Positions 1-7,671 of a DNA stretch of 21,372 nt are shown piece after piece. The notes beneath the pieces are model-generated. The model saw only the letters and a program-made list of their open reading frames with translations. It had not been told where the DNA came from and made no database searches. Where the stretch lies: positions 1-21,372 of the forward strand of contig JAGADM010000132.1 of assembly GCA_017613595.1 (NCBI GenBank), read 5' to 3'. Position numbers and translations under genes: made by a program. Every line of letters starts with the position of its first letter. Positions within the stretch are counted from its first letter, which is position 1. This DNA comes from Lachnospiraceae bacterium. Its GTDB lineage: Bacteria > Bacillota_A > Clostridia > Lachnospirales > Lachnospiraceae.

Positions 1-1
1 C

Positions 2-40
2 GGGCGGTGGCTGGATGACATTGTAGCAAATTCAAAGTGA
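2..40 (+). CDS. C-terminal end of an upstream protein (partial)
   Basis: One frame is open from the window edge to a TGA at 38-40 and reads GRWLDDIVANSK. This looks like the end of a real protein, and the other two frames close earlier or look less natural. Twelve residues are too few to assign a family. If correct, the upstream gene ends 19 bases before the next start, which would suggest co-transcription with the flavin reductase-like gene. Confidence 0.3.
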   Translation, partial: GRWLDDIVANSK

Positions 41-59
41 CGGAAAATGGAGAAGGATA

Positions 60-626
60 ATGGGAAAAGTGAGTAAGACTCCAAATAATGATTTTTGCCC
101 GCAGACATTGTTTCTGTACGGAACATATGACGAAAAAGGGACCCCCGACTTCGGGCTTTTCTGCTGGTTCAGTTATATCTGGGAAGGCGAACTTGGGGTG
201 ATGTGCTGTATCGGCGGTAGCAAGCTGACCAAGGATAATATCAAGCGCAGCAAAGTATTCTCCGCGAATCTTGTAACAGAGGAACTGCTACCCGCCGCCG
301 ATTATCTCGGATGCGTGAACGGAAAGGATCCCGATAAGATGAAGATTGATCTGGATATCGGAAAGGGAGCGGTTTTAGATGTTCCCGTTCTTGATAAAGC
401 ACCGGTTGTCTTTGAACTCGAAGTGACCGACATCATTCCGAAGGGCGACGCGGATGTCATTCTCTGTAAGATCCGGAACGTGCTGCAGGATGAGTCGCTT
501 TCCTCCGGTGAAAGCGTGGCGCAGAAGCTTGCGCGCATTGCTCCGGTCAAGACTACGGCCAATACGTATCTCGGCTACGACGGCAGGGACCTCGGCGCCT
601 GGGGCGAGCCGATGAAGAAACTTTAA
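60..626 (+). CDS. Flavin reductase-like domain protein
   Basis: This 188-residue protein has the length and layout of the flavin reductase-like, FMN-binding split-barrel family. Residues 15-40 (TLFLYGTYDEKGTPDFG onward) match the first barrel strands of a group of clostridial flavin reductase family proteins. The central part around CCIGGSKLTKDNI and FSANLVTEELL corresponds to the flavin-contacting strand and the following helix. Proteins of this family bind FMN and usually reduce it or pass electrons to a partner; the partner here is unknown. It is soluble, with no signal peptide or membrane segment. The start is supported by a purine-rich GGAGAAGG shortly upstream. The next intact gene is a NUDIX hydrolase, with a GNAT remnant between. 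The fold is fairly clear from pattern recognition; the substrate cannot be told. Confidence 0.75.
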   Translation: MGKVSKTPNNDFCPQTLFLYGTYDEKGTPDFGLFCWFSYIWEGELGVMCCIGGSKLTKDNIKRSKVFSANLVTEELLPAADYLGCVNGKDPDKMKIDLDIGKGAVLDVPVLDKAPVVFELEVTDIIPKGDADVILCKIRNVLQDESLSSGESVAQKLARIAPVKTTANTYLGYDGRDLGAWGEPMKKL

Positions 627-641
627 CTCGGGGTTTGAGGA

Positions 642-836
642 ATGAATATTGAGCTGAGACCTCTGGAGGAAACCAATAAAGAGGAGTGCCTGCGGCTTAC
701 GGTATCGAAAACGCAGGCGGATTATATTGCGCCAAATGAGAGTTCCTTAGCTGCGGCGGAGGAGCACGCCGATGTGGCCAGACCGTTCGTTATCTATGCG
801 GACGGAGAGACGGTTTTCGAGTTCGATTTCGAATAG
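642..836 (+). pseudogene. Truncated GNAT N-acetyltransferase remnant
   Basis: The 64-residue frame begins like a GNAT acetyltransferase: MNIELRPLEETNKEECLRL, a middle stretch, then PFVIYADGETV. It lines up with the first third of the intact GNAT at 2357 (PVTKENIDEVLALSV ... PFAVYDGGTIVGF). It stops at TAG just where strand 4 should begin, so motif A (R/Q-x-x-G-x-G/A), which binds acetyl-CoA, is absent and the product cannot be catalytic. A second frame starting at ATG 838 reads RKGLKRVLDEFEQKYGR to a TGA at 892-894 and could be the joined tail of the same or another gene. The simplest reading is an internal deletion with a frame change. A small functional peptide is possible but not supported. 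Confidence 0.6.
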
Positions 837-942
837 AATGCGGAAGGGGCTGAAGCGCGTCCTGGACGAATTTGAACAGAAATACGGACGATGAAAGGCA
901 CAAAAGCGGATGCCTGAATAATAAATAATCGGAGGCTGTACA

Positions 943-1434
943 ATGCATTTCAGTTACTGCCCGTTCTGCGGGAGCCAATTAGTGAAAAAAGAGATCGGAG
1001 ACGAGGGAATGATCCCGTTCTGCGAACCATGCAGCCGGCCGCTCTGGGACATGTTCACGACAAGCATTATCGTTGCCGTTGTGAATGAGTTCAACGAGAT
1101 CGCGCTGCTTCGCCAGAACTACGTTTCGACGACCAAATACGTCTGCGTCGCGGGAATCATGAAACTCGGCGAGTCCGCCGAGGAGACGGTTGTCCGCGAG
1201 GTGCAGGAGGAGGTCGGCCAGACGGTGGAATCCCTTCAGTACATCCGCAGCTATCCTTACGACAAGAAGGAAATGCTGATGCTCGGCTTTAAGGCAAATG
1301 TACATAAGAAGGACCTCAAACTATCCGGCGAGGTTGATTCCGCGGAGTGGGTACCGCTTGAGAAAGCACCGTCGTTACTGCGCGAGGGCGGTATCGCATG
1401 GCAGCTCGTGAAGACGATTATTGAGGATAAATGA
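943..1434 (+). CDS. Zinc-ribbon NUDIX hydrolase
   Basis: The 163-residue protein starts with a zinc ribbon (C6-x2-C9 and C27-x2-C30) followed by a NUDIX fold. The NUDIX box is complete at residues 71-92: G71, E77, R85-E86, E89-E90 and G92 fit G-x5-E-x7-REUxEExGU, so the magnesium-binding glutamates are present and the enzyme should be active. NUDIX enzymes hydrolyse nucleoside diphosphates linked to another group. The N-terminal ribbon and a YPYDKKEMLMLGF segment after the box recall NudC NAD(H) pyrophosphatases, but the protein is shorter than NudC and lacks its exact SQPWPFPxS signature, so the substrate is open. The start follows CGGAGG about 9 bases upstream. It is followed at a 47-base distance by the TrmH-like gene. 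Confidence 0.88.
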   Translation: MHFSYCPFCGSQLVKKEIGDEGMIPFCEPCSRPLWDMFTTSIIVAVVNEFNEIALLRQNYVSTTKYVCVAGIMKLGESAEETVVREVQEEVGQTVESLQYIRSYPYDKKEMLMLGFKANVHKKDLKLSGEVDSAEWVPLEKAPSLLREGGIAWQLVKTIIEDK

Positions 1435-1481
1435 TGGTGAGACCGGCATTTTCCGTAAGCCGTCATTCAAGGTGAGTCAGA

Positions 1482-2327
1482 ATGCATTTTATTGAAATTA
1501 AAGACATTAACGCGCCGGAACTGGATGTGTTCGCCAGAATCTCCGAAGCGCAGCTGTTCCGCTTTTATGAGCCGCAGGTAGGCATATTCCTGGCGGAGAG
1601 CGCATACGTCGTGGAAAGGGCGCTGGAAGCGGGCTATGAGCCTCTTACGATGCTTTTGGAGACCGGTCGCATAGAGACAGAGGGCAGACCGGTGTTCGAG
1701 GCAATTGAGCGGATCTGGGGACGGGAGAAACTCGACTCGATTCCGATTTACACGGCGGGACACGATATCGTGACGAAGCTCACCGGGTACGCGATGGTGC
1801 GCGGACTCTGGATGACGCTTCGCAGAAAGCCGGCGATTCCGGTGGAAGAGTTCTGCCGGGATAAGAAGCGCATTACGGTACTCTATGACGTGATGAATCC
1901 GACCAATGTCGGCGCGATTGTCCGCTCCGCGGCCGCGCTCGGAATGGACGGCGTGCTCCTCACACACGCATCGGTGGATCCGCTTACGAGACGCTCCGCG
2001 AGAGTCAGCATGGGCACGGTATTTCAGATTCCGTGGACCAAGGCGGACCGCAGGGAATCGGAAGGGATTAACCCTGTTACAATGCTGCAGTCATACGGCT
2101 TTAAAAACGTCGCGATGGCGCTGACCGAGGACTCGACAAGCGTTGATAACGAAGAGATTCGGGCCAATGAAAAGCTTGCCGTCTTCATGGGAACCGAGGG
2201 AACCGGGCTTCCGAAGGAAGTTATCGCCGCCTGCGATTACCGCGTCATGATTCCGATGTATCACGGAGTCGATTCTCTGAATGTGGCTGCTGCCAGCGCA
2301 ATCAGCTTCTGGGAACTGATGAAATAA
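1482..2327 (+). CDS. SpoU/TrmH family RNA 2'-O-methyltransferase
   Basis: The 281-residue protein has the three signature motifs of the SPOUT (SpoU/TrmH) class. Motif 1 starts at N139 (NPTNVGAIVRSAAALG), motif 2 is GTEGTGLP from G237, and motif 3 is around S265-L266-N267-V268 (DSLNVAAASAI). These form the trefoil knot that binds S-adenosylmethionine. About 110 residues precede the catalytic domain and include FLAESAYVVERAL, which resembles the substrate-binding extension of 23S rRNA or tRNA ribose methyltransferases such as RlmB or TsnR-like proteins. The target nucleotide cannot be named. The gene is 29 bases upstream of the GNAT gene, with which it is probably co-transcribed. Confidence 0.9.
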   Translation: MHFIEIKDINAPELDVFARISEAQLFRFYEPQVGIFLAESAYVVERALEAGYEPLTMLLETGRIETEGRPVFEAIERIWGREKLDSIPIYTAGHDIVTKLTGYAMVRGLWMTLRRKPAIPVEEFCRDKKRITVLYDVMNPTNVGAIVRSAAALGMDGVLLTHASVDPLTRRSARVSMGTVFQIPWTKADRRESEGINPVTMLQSYGFKNVAMALTEDSTSVDNEEIRANEKLAVFMGTEGTGLPKEVIAACDYRVMIPMYHGVDSLNVAAASAISFWELMK

Positions 2328-2356
2328 GAGAAAACAGGAAGGAAGCGGCGGGAGTT

Positions 2357-2794
2357 ATGGTAAGTTTAAAACCGGTTACGAAAGAGAATATTGACGAGGT
2401 GCTCGCGCTCAGCGTGAATGAGGACCAGAGGAACTTTGTGTCCACGACGGCGGAGTCGCTGGCGCAGGCGTATGTGTATCGGGAGACGGCGTTCCCATTT
2501 GCCGTATATGACGGCGGGACGATAGTCGGATTCATCATGATGGGCTACTATGCGGCGAAAGATTACTACACGCTCTGGAAACTGCTGATCGACCGGAAGT
2601 ATCAGGGGAGAGGCTATGGGCGGAAGGCGCTGGAACTGGGACTTGCGTTTCTTGAGGAACGGTTCGGCGTTACCGAGGTGTACACGGGCGTTGCGCCGGC
2701 CAATGCGGCCGCTAAGGCACTGTATCACTCGATGGGATTCGAGGACACCGGCCTTTTTGAAAACAATATGGAGGAACTGCGGCGATGCAGGTAA
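2357..2794 (+). CDS. GNAT family N-acetyltransferase
   Basis: A single-domain GNAT of 145 residues, normal for the family. Motif A is Q83-G84-R85-G86-Y87-G88, the pyrophosphate-binding loop for acetyl-CoA. Before it lies the typical strand LWKLLIDRKY, and after it the motif B region VTEVYTGVAPANAAAKALYHSMGFEDTG, including the N-x-x-A-x-x-L-Y helix and GF turn. It should transfer an acetyl group to an amine; polyamine-type (SpeG/PaiA-like) or small-molecule acceptors are possible but unproven. Its last 10 bases overlap the next gene, suggesting translational coupling with the HAD-GNAT fusion protein. It resembles the N-terminal remnant at 642, so the two may be old duplicates. Confidence 0.9.
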   Translation: MVSLKPVTKENIDEVLALSVNEDQRNFVSTTAESLAQAYVYRETAFPFAVYDGGTIVGFIMMGYYAAKDYYTLWKLLIDRKYQGRGYGRKALELGLAFLEERFGVTEVYTGVAPANAAAKALYHSMGFEDTGLFENNMEELRRCR

Positions 2795-4896
2795 AGTACA
2801 AGGCTGTCCTCTTTGATCTGTTTGAGACGCTGATCACGGAGTGGGGCCATAAGAAGTATACGAAGCGGGAGATGTGCGCGGATCTCGGGATTGACCGTGC
2901 AACCTTCGACCGCTACTGGGAGGAAAAAGAGCAGGACCGCTACACCGGTGACATCAGTTTTGAGGAAACTCTGGATTATATCTCGGAACAGAGCGGGGTT
3001 AAGTTCGATGAGGCGGTGAGGGCCATGGTCATCGAAAAGCGGATCGCGACGAAATCCGCCTGCGTGGACTTCGTGAACGCGGATGTGTACCTGCTGTTAA
3101 AAAACATAAAGGACCTCGGCATACCGACGGCAATCGTCAGCAACTGCTCGTCGGAGGAAGTAACGGTTCTGAAGAATTCCGAGATTGTTGAGGACTTTGA
3201 CGAGGTTGTCCTGTCCTATGAAGTGCATAGGAAAAAGCCGGACGCCGGAATCTATCTGGAAGCGGCAAGGCGGCTCGGCGTGAAGCCCGAGGAATGCCTT
3301 TTCGTCGGCGACGGAGGAAGCAATGAACTAACGGGTGCCCGGAACGCCGGAATGGACGCAATCCAGGCCAAATGGTACACGAATCAGCTTCCCGACGGGC
3401 GCGGAAGCCTGCCCGGATTTCCCGTTGCGGAGGAGCCTGCGGACGTGTTCCGCTATATGAACCGTATTGAAACCGAGCGTCTTACGCTGCGGCCGATCGG
3501 ACCGGGCGATGTGCAGGATATCCATGCATATGCCGGCGACACGGGGATCAATATGATGATGTTTCTGCCGCACGAGTCGATTGAAGTGACGGAGAAATTC
3601 GTCGAATTTGCCGTATCGGAATGGGACCTCGACGAGCGGGATGACTGGGAATATGTGATCGAGCTTGACGGAAAGGTCATCGGCGGAATCAATCTGGAAC
3701 GGTGCGAGGAGGAAGGCTCTTACGAACTCGGCTGGGTCATGCACAGGGATTACCGCGGCCGGGGATATGCGACGGAGGCCGCGAAGGCGCTGTTGGAGCT
3801 TGCATTTGGCGAAGTCGGAGCGGAGCGCGTAAGGGCGCACTGCGACAGCCGGAACAGGGCATCCGAGCGCGTCATGCAGAAGATCGGGATGACGCTTCGC
3901 GACGCGTCGGGTACGCGGGAGTACGAGAAGACCGGAGTGATCTCGGGCGAGTACATGTATGTTATCACGAAGGAAGAGTTTGAGCTTGATCACGGCTGCG
4001 GACCGGTAAAGGCGTATTATCATCTGCCCGGTTTATTCGAGTTTTACGAGCTTTATAAGGCATTTCTGCCGCTTTTCCGCGAGCATCGGGAGTACTTCTA
4101 CGAGTGGTGCGAAATCGGCTCGATTTACGGCGCTCCGAAGGACTGCCTGTGGGGCGGCGGGCGCGTCGGATACGGTGACGCAGACCCCGAAGAGGTGCTT
4201 TCGCTCATGAACGAATACGGCATCTCCGCGCGCCTTACGTTCAGCAACTCGCTGCTCACCGAAGAACATCTTTCGGATAAGCGCTGCAACGCGCTCTGCA
4301 GGATGTTCGAGCACGGTGCGGCGGACAACGGGATCATCGTGCATTCAGATCTGCTCTTAAGTTATCTGAAAGCTAATTATCCGGGATTCCATTATGTCTC
4401 TTCCACGACCAAGGTACTGACGGACACCGCGCAGTTCGTTTCGGAACTGGACCGTGAGGAATTCCGCGCGGTCGTGCCGGATTTCCGGCTGAATAAGGCA
4501 TGGCAGGTGCTGAACGCCTTAACGGAGGAACAGAAGCGGAAAGTCGAGTTCCTCTGTAACGAATGCTGTTGGTTCGGCTGCTATGACCGGAAGAACTGCT
4601 ATGAGAACGTGAGCCGCAAGAGTCTCGGCGAGGATTGCGAAGACCATGTGTGTGTCTCGCCGACAGCGGAGCGGGGCTACCGCTTCTCGGACGCGATGGA
4701 CAATCCGGGATTCATCGGAATCGAAGATATCAAAAAGACGTATCTGCCGGCGGGCTTCCGGCATTTTAAAATCGAGGGACGGAGCCTCGGCAGCGCCGTG
4801 ATCCTTGAAATGCTGTTATATTACATGGTCAAGCCGGAATATCAGCTGAAGGTCCGGGAGGCGATCTATCTCGACAGCATGCTGGACCTGTTCTGA
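2785..4896 (+). CDS. Three-domain fusion: HAD hydrolase, GNAT acetyltransferase, U32-like cysteine domain
   Basis: One uninterrupted 703-residue frame. Residues 1-220 are a HAD hydrolase: nucleophile D11 in FDLFETL, motif II IVSNCSSE, motif III KKPDAGIY, motif IV VGDGGSNE. The usual second Asp of motif I is Phe (F13), as in haloacid dehalogenase-type members that have Phe or Tyr there. Residues 225-393 are a complete GNAT of the RimJ/RimL type (IETERLTLRPI; motif A Y323-RGRGYAT). Residues 395-703 form a third domain with cysteines at 591, 594, 595, 599, 605, 618 and 623 and an F661-KIEGR box near the end. This Cys cluster plus FKIEGR resembles U32 peptidase-family proteins such as those with an Fe-S cluster, but that match is by eye. 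No ribosome binding site precedes M225, so this is a fusion rather than two genes. The start overlaps the upstream GNAT by 10 bases, with GGAGG at 2771-2775. Confidence 0.85.
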   Translation: MQVKYKAVLFDLFETLITEWGHKKYTKREMCADLGIDRATFDRYWEEKEQDRYTGDISFEETLDYISEQSGVKFDEAVRAMVIEKRIATKSACVDFVNADVYLLLKNIKDLGIPTAIVSNCSSEEVTVLKNSEIVEDFDEVVLSYEVHRKKPDAGIYLEAARRLGVKPEECLFVGDGGSNELTGARNAGMDAIQAKWYTNQLPDGRGSLPGFPVAEEPADVFRYMNRIETERLTLRPIGPGDVQDIHAYAGDTGINMMMFLPHESIEVTEKFVEFAVSEWDLDERDDWEYVIELDGKVIGGINLERCEEEGSYELGWVMHRDYRGRGYATEAAKALLELAFGEVGAERVRAHCDSRNRASERVMQKIGMTLRDASGTREYEKTGVISGEYMYVITKEEFELDHGCGPVKAYYHLPGLFEFYELYKAFLPLFREHREYFYEWCEIGSIYGAPKDCLWGGGRVGYGDADPEEVLSLMNEYGISARLTFSNSLLTEEHLSDKRCNALCRMFEHGAADNGIIVHSDLLLSYLKANYPGFHYVSSTTKVLTDTAQFVSELDREEFRAVVPDFRLNKAWQVLNALTEEQKRKVEFLCNECCWFGCYDRKNCYENVSRKSLGEDCEDHVCVSPTAERGYRFSDAMDNPGFIGIEDIKKTYLPAGFRHFKIEGRSLGSAVILEMLLYYMVKPEYQLKVREAIYLDSMLDLF

Positions 4897-4978
4897 AGAA
4901 ATTCCTGCCCTCGCTTCGGAAACGGATTAAAATACTGCGGCCGCTTCGAACGGCGGTAAAGAATACGGGGAGAAAAGA

Positions 4979-6067
4979 ATGTTACACATAAATAACCGCG
5001 GCGCCGTGGTGCTCAGTAAGAAAGCATGGCGCATTCTGATCGGAAGTATTATCGGGGCAGCGCTCGCAGCCTGGATCATATTGATGGTCTCCATATTCCG
5101 TAAAGAGAAACCGGTCCCTGCCGAAGATGTGAACAAGCAGGAGGAATATGTCCTTCCGGAGATCCCGGAAGGGTATGCTCTTGTGTTCCGTTGTACGAAA
5201 CGGTACGACGCATCAACGGCTTTGGTTGAGCAGACTTCCGTCAGCCGGTACGATTCCAACGGACGCGAAATAGAGAGAATAACCGCTGCCGGTCTTACGG
5301 ACACATACATCTATGATGAGCGCGGAAATATGCTTTCCCACTCGCGAAGCACGAACGGGCAGGTTTATTTTCGGGAAGATTTTTCTTATGATTCGGAGAA
5401 TCATCTGCTGGTTCGCACCCATGACGATGAGACCTACGAATATGTCTACAACGACCGGGGACTGGTCGCAGAGGTATATTACTCCTCAGATAAGCAGAAA
5501 AGGGTGCTCAACACCGGTTATGAGTATGATAAGCAGGGATATGTGAGCAGTGAGAAATCATTTGATAAAAACGGCGAGGTAATATCCGAATACCAATATG
5601 ATTATGATTCCTACGGGGATATCATCAGGGTCGGATACGGTTATGTGGATGTTTCTCTCAGTTATGTTTCGCCCGAATCACTTGAGACCAAATACGGGGA
5701 CAATTGGCATGAGTTCAGGCAGCAGACGTATGAGTATGGTTCTGTCGGGGCGGGGATTCGGAAAGTGATCAAAAAAACCTTTAAGGGTTCTCCTGAGGGA
5801 GAGCCGAATATTACGCTTTATACCTATGATTCCTGCGGAAGAATGACGTCCAGGGAAGAATACAGCAGTGAAGACGGCGGCCAGCCGTCCATCGGAGAGA
5901 AATATGAATACGATGATTACGGTAATATCATCGTTGAGAGAAGAGAGGTCTATTATTCCTCGAACCGGGGAAAGACCGAAAAATATGAATACGAACCCTT
6001 CGTCATTCCGATTGAGATGATGACGGACGAGGATAAGGAAAGGATCCCGAACCCCGGAAAACCTTAG
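4979..6067 (+). CDS. Membrane-anchored YD-repeat protein
   Basis: The 362-residue protein has a short basic N-terminus, one hydrophobic segment at about residues 13-36 (ILIGSIIGAALAAWIILMVSIF), and an outside domain made of YD-type repeats. Recognisable units include YDSNGREI, YDERGNML, YDSENHLL, YNDRGLVA, YDKQGYVS, YDSYGDII, YDSCGRMT and YDDYGNII. These match the Y-D-x-x-G-x-x repeat found in RHS and wall-associated proteins, where they build a beta-shell. Here there are only about eight units, no RHS core motif and no C-terminal toxin, so a role as polymorphic toxin is not supported. A surface or envelope-associated binding role is inference. A strong terminator follows directly. The upstream spacer 4897-4978 shows no convincing promoter. 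Confidence 0.75.
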   Translation: MLHINNRGAVVLSKKAWRILIGSIIGAALAAWIILMVSIFRKEKPVPAEDVNKQEEYVLPEIPEGYALVFRCTKRYDASTALVEQTSVSRYDSNGREIERITAAGLTDTYIYDERGNMLSHSRSTNGQVYFREDFSYDSENHLLVRTHDDETYEYVYNDRGLVAEVYYSSDKQKRVLNTGYEYDKQGYVSSEKSFDKNGEVISEYQYDYDSYGDIIRVGYGYVDVSLSYVSPESLETKYGDNWHEFRQQTYEYGSVGAGIRKVIKKTFKGSPEGEPNITLYTYDSCGRMTSREEYSSEDGGQPSIGEKYEYDDYGNIIVERREVYYSSNRGKTEKYEYEPFVIPIEMMTDEDKERIPNPGKP

Positions 6068-6074
6068 ATTTTAC

Positions 6075-6106
6075 AGGCTGTCAAAATGTTTTGACAGCCT
6101 TATTTT
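6075..6106 (+). terminator. Rho-independent terminator after the YD-repeat gene
   Basis: AGGCTGTCAAAA (6075-6086) is exactly complementary to TTTTGACAGCCT (6089-6100), a 12-bp stem around a very short loop, followed by TATTTTAT. It begins 7 bases after the stop codon and, being nearly symmetrical, may also work weakly on the other strand. Confidence 0.85.
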
Positions 6107-6209
6107 ATGCCGTTTCGGGCAAATGTCAAAGACCTTTGATAGACAGTCCTGCCGATTCGCGGTAGGATGAGGCCGGTTCCAAAAAAACGGTATCAAAGGA
6201 GAAACGGAA

Positions 6210-6935
6210 ATGATTATTTTAGAAGTTATCGTATGTTGGCTTGCGGCTTACATGGTATGCGGAGCGGTTCATGAGGGTGCACATGTGGTAAGCGGTTTGT
6301 GGCAGGGGTGGAGATTCGAACTCCTCGTTGTCGGTCCTTTTAAACTGTACCGCGGCGGGAACGGGCGCGTGAAGTTTGGTATTGAGAAGAACATCCTTCT
6401 GTGGGGCGGCATCGGCGGAACGTTTCCGCGTGAGGAAAGCGGCGATGTCATGCGCGTCTTCGCCAACACGCTGATCGCGGGACCGACGGCTTCGGTTGTA
6501 TTCGGCTTAGCGGCAGGTGTTGTTATGGTGTTTCATTTTTCGCTGCTCGCGGCGATGATGTGCGCGGTACCGATCGCGATGGGTGTTTCGTGCCTGCTTC
6601 CCGGTGTGAAGAGCGGTATCCTCTATAATGACGGAACGCGCTACAGAAGAATCAAAAACGGCGGCCGTGCGGCAGCCGAAGAGGAGGCTGTGTTCCGCTG
6701 TGTTATGAAGGAGCAGTTCCGTCCGGACGACCGTTTCGACGAGCAGGCGGTTGCCGTAATGACAACAGCGGACGATGTGTCGTTCCGTTACATGGGTCAC
6801 TATTACGCATGCCGCAACGCGGTAAAAGACGGTGATGAGACCCGTAAGGCGCAGGAACTTGCTGCGATGGAAAGCCTCAAGGGCGAAGCTTCGCAGGGCG
6901 TTATTTCGATATGTGTGATCGAAGAAGAACCGTAA
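6210..6935 (+). CDS. Putative M50-like membrane metallopeptidase
   Basis: This 241-residue protein has an N-terminal hydrophobic helix carrying H21-E22-G-A-H25, an HExxH zinc-binding motif, followed by GLWQGWRFELLVVGPFKLYR. A membrane-embedded HExxH followed by a GPF segment is typical of M50-type (site-2 protease-like) peptidases. A second hydrophobic block at about 88-132 ends in LLPGVKSGILYNDG, where NDG could supply the third zinc ligand, like the (L/N)DG motif of M50 enzymes. The last 90 residues are soluble and charged. Predicted role: cleavage of a membrane-linked substrate; the substrate is unknown. The start is supported by AAAGGAG 11 bases upstream. The regulator at 7005 follows from a separate promoter. 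Homology is judged by motif only. Confidence 0.6.
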   Translation: MIILEVIVCWLAAYMVCGAVHEGAHVVSGLWQGWRFELLVVGPFKLYRGGNGRVKFGIEKNILLWGGIGGTFPREESGDVMRVFANTLIAGPTASVVFGLAAGVVMVFHFSLLAAMMCAVPIAMGVSCLLPGVKSGILYNDGTRYRRIKNGGRAAAEEEAVFRCVMKEQFRPDDRFDEQAVAVMTTADDVSFRYMGHYYACRNAVKDGDETRKAQELAAMESLKGEASQGVISICVIEEEP

Positions 6936-6944
6936 CAACTTTTC

Positions 6945-6973
6945 TTTTCAAATGCCTCTTCGTATGGTAGAAT
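6945..6973 (+). promoter_or_regulatory. Sigma-A type promoter of the XRE gene
   Basis: TTTTCA (6945-6950), a 17-base spacer, then TAGAAT (6968-6973) preceded by TGG, an extended -10 element. It lies 31 bases before the start codon of the XRE regulator and just after the stop of the preceding gene. The -35 box is only a partial match. Confidence 0.55.
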
Positions 6974-7004
6974 AGTAACAGTGCTATGAATTACGGAGGA
7001 GCTT

Positions 7005-7580
7005 ATGGAACTCAGCAGTCAGATGAAGAAATACAGATCTGAAGCGGGGCTTTCCCAGGACGCTCTGGCGGAGCGTATCTACGTTTCGCGGCAGACCGTC
7101 TCGAACTGGGAAACCGGGAAGAATTATCCGGACATCAACAGCCTTTTACGGATGAGCGAAGTGTTCGGGATCACCGTCGACACCCTGCTGAAAGGAGATG
7201 TCGAAGAGATGAAGACCATAGTGCGGGAAGACGATCAGCGTGAATTCGTCAAGGCAAGCCGCATATTCAGCACGCTCCTCGTTGTGATGATCGTGACTCC
7301 GGTTCCTTTAGCCATGCTTTTAAAGTGGGTCGGGTTCGCTATATGGCTCTGCATTGCGGCCGTAACATTGCTGGCGGCGTATATCGTAGAGAAAAAGAAG
7401 AAGTCGTTAAATATTCAGACCTATCGTGAGATTGTGGCGTATCTTGACGGCGAACGGCTAACGCCGACGGAGGCAGCCGTGGAGGAGGGAAAGCGGCCGT
7501 ATCAGAAGGCACTGCTTGCCATCGGCTGCGGACTGGTTGCGCTCGGCGTCGCCATCATCTTTATCGCGATATTGCAATGA
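7005..7580 (+). CDS. XRE family regulator with membrane-spanning C-terminal part
   Basis: The 191-residue protein opens with a Cro/CI-type helix-turn-helix at about residues 5-58 (GLSQDALAERIYVSRQTVSNWE, then YPDINSLLRMSEVFGITVDTLL), a classic XRE pattern in Firmicutes. After a charged linker it has two adjacent hydrophobic segments (about 88-126) and a third at the C-terminus (about 168-190), so it is probably anchored in the membrane while its head binds DNA. Such proteins are thought to couple a membrane signal to transcription. It has its own promoter and a good ribosome binding site (GGAGGAG). Likely targets are itself, the M50-like neighbour or the MutS-like pair downstream, but no operator was proven. 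Confidence 0.88.
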   Translation: MELSSQMKKYRSEAGLSQDALAERIYVSRQTVSNWETGKNYPDINSLLRMSEVFGITVDTLLKGDVEEMKTIVREDDQREFVKASRIFSTLLVVMIVTPVPLAMLLKWVGFAIWLCIAAVTLLAAYIVEKKKKSLNIQTYREIVAYLDGERLTPTEAAVEEGKRPYQKALLAIGCGLVALGVAIIFIAILQ

Positions 7581-7671
7581 TACGACAACGGTAGAACAGT
7601 GTAAACACAGTGCTTTCAGACCGGTCAAAGCGGTTTGTTTAACAGTCGGCGCAGATTAAGAAAGAGGAACC

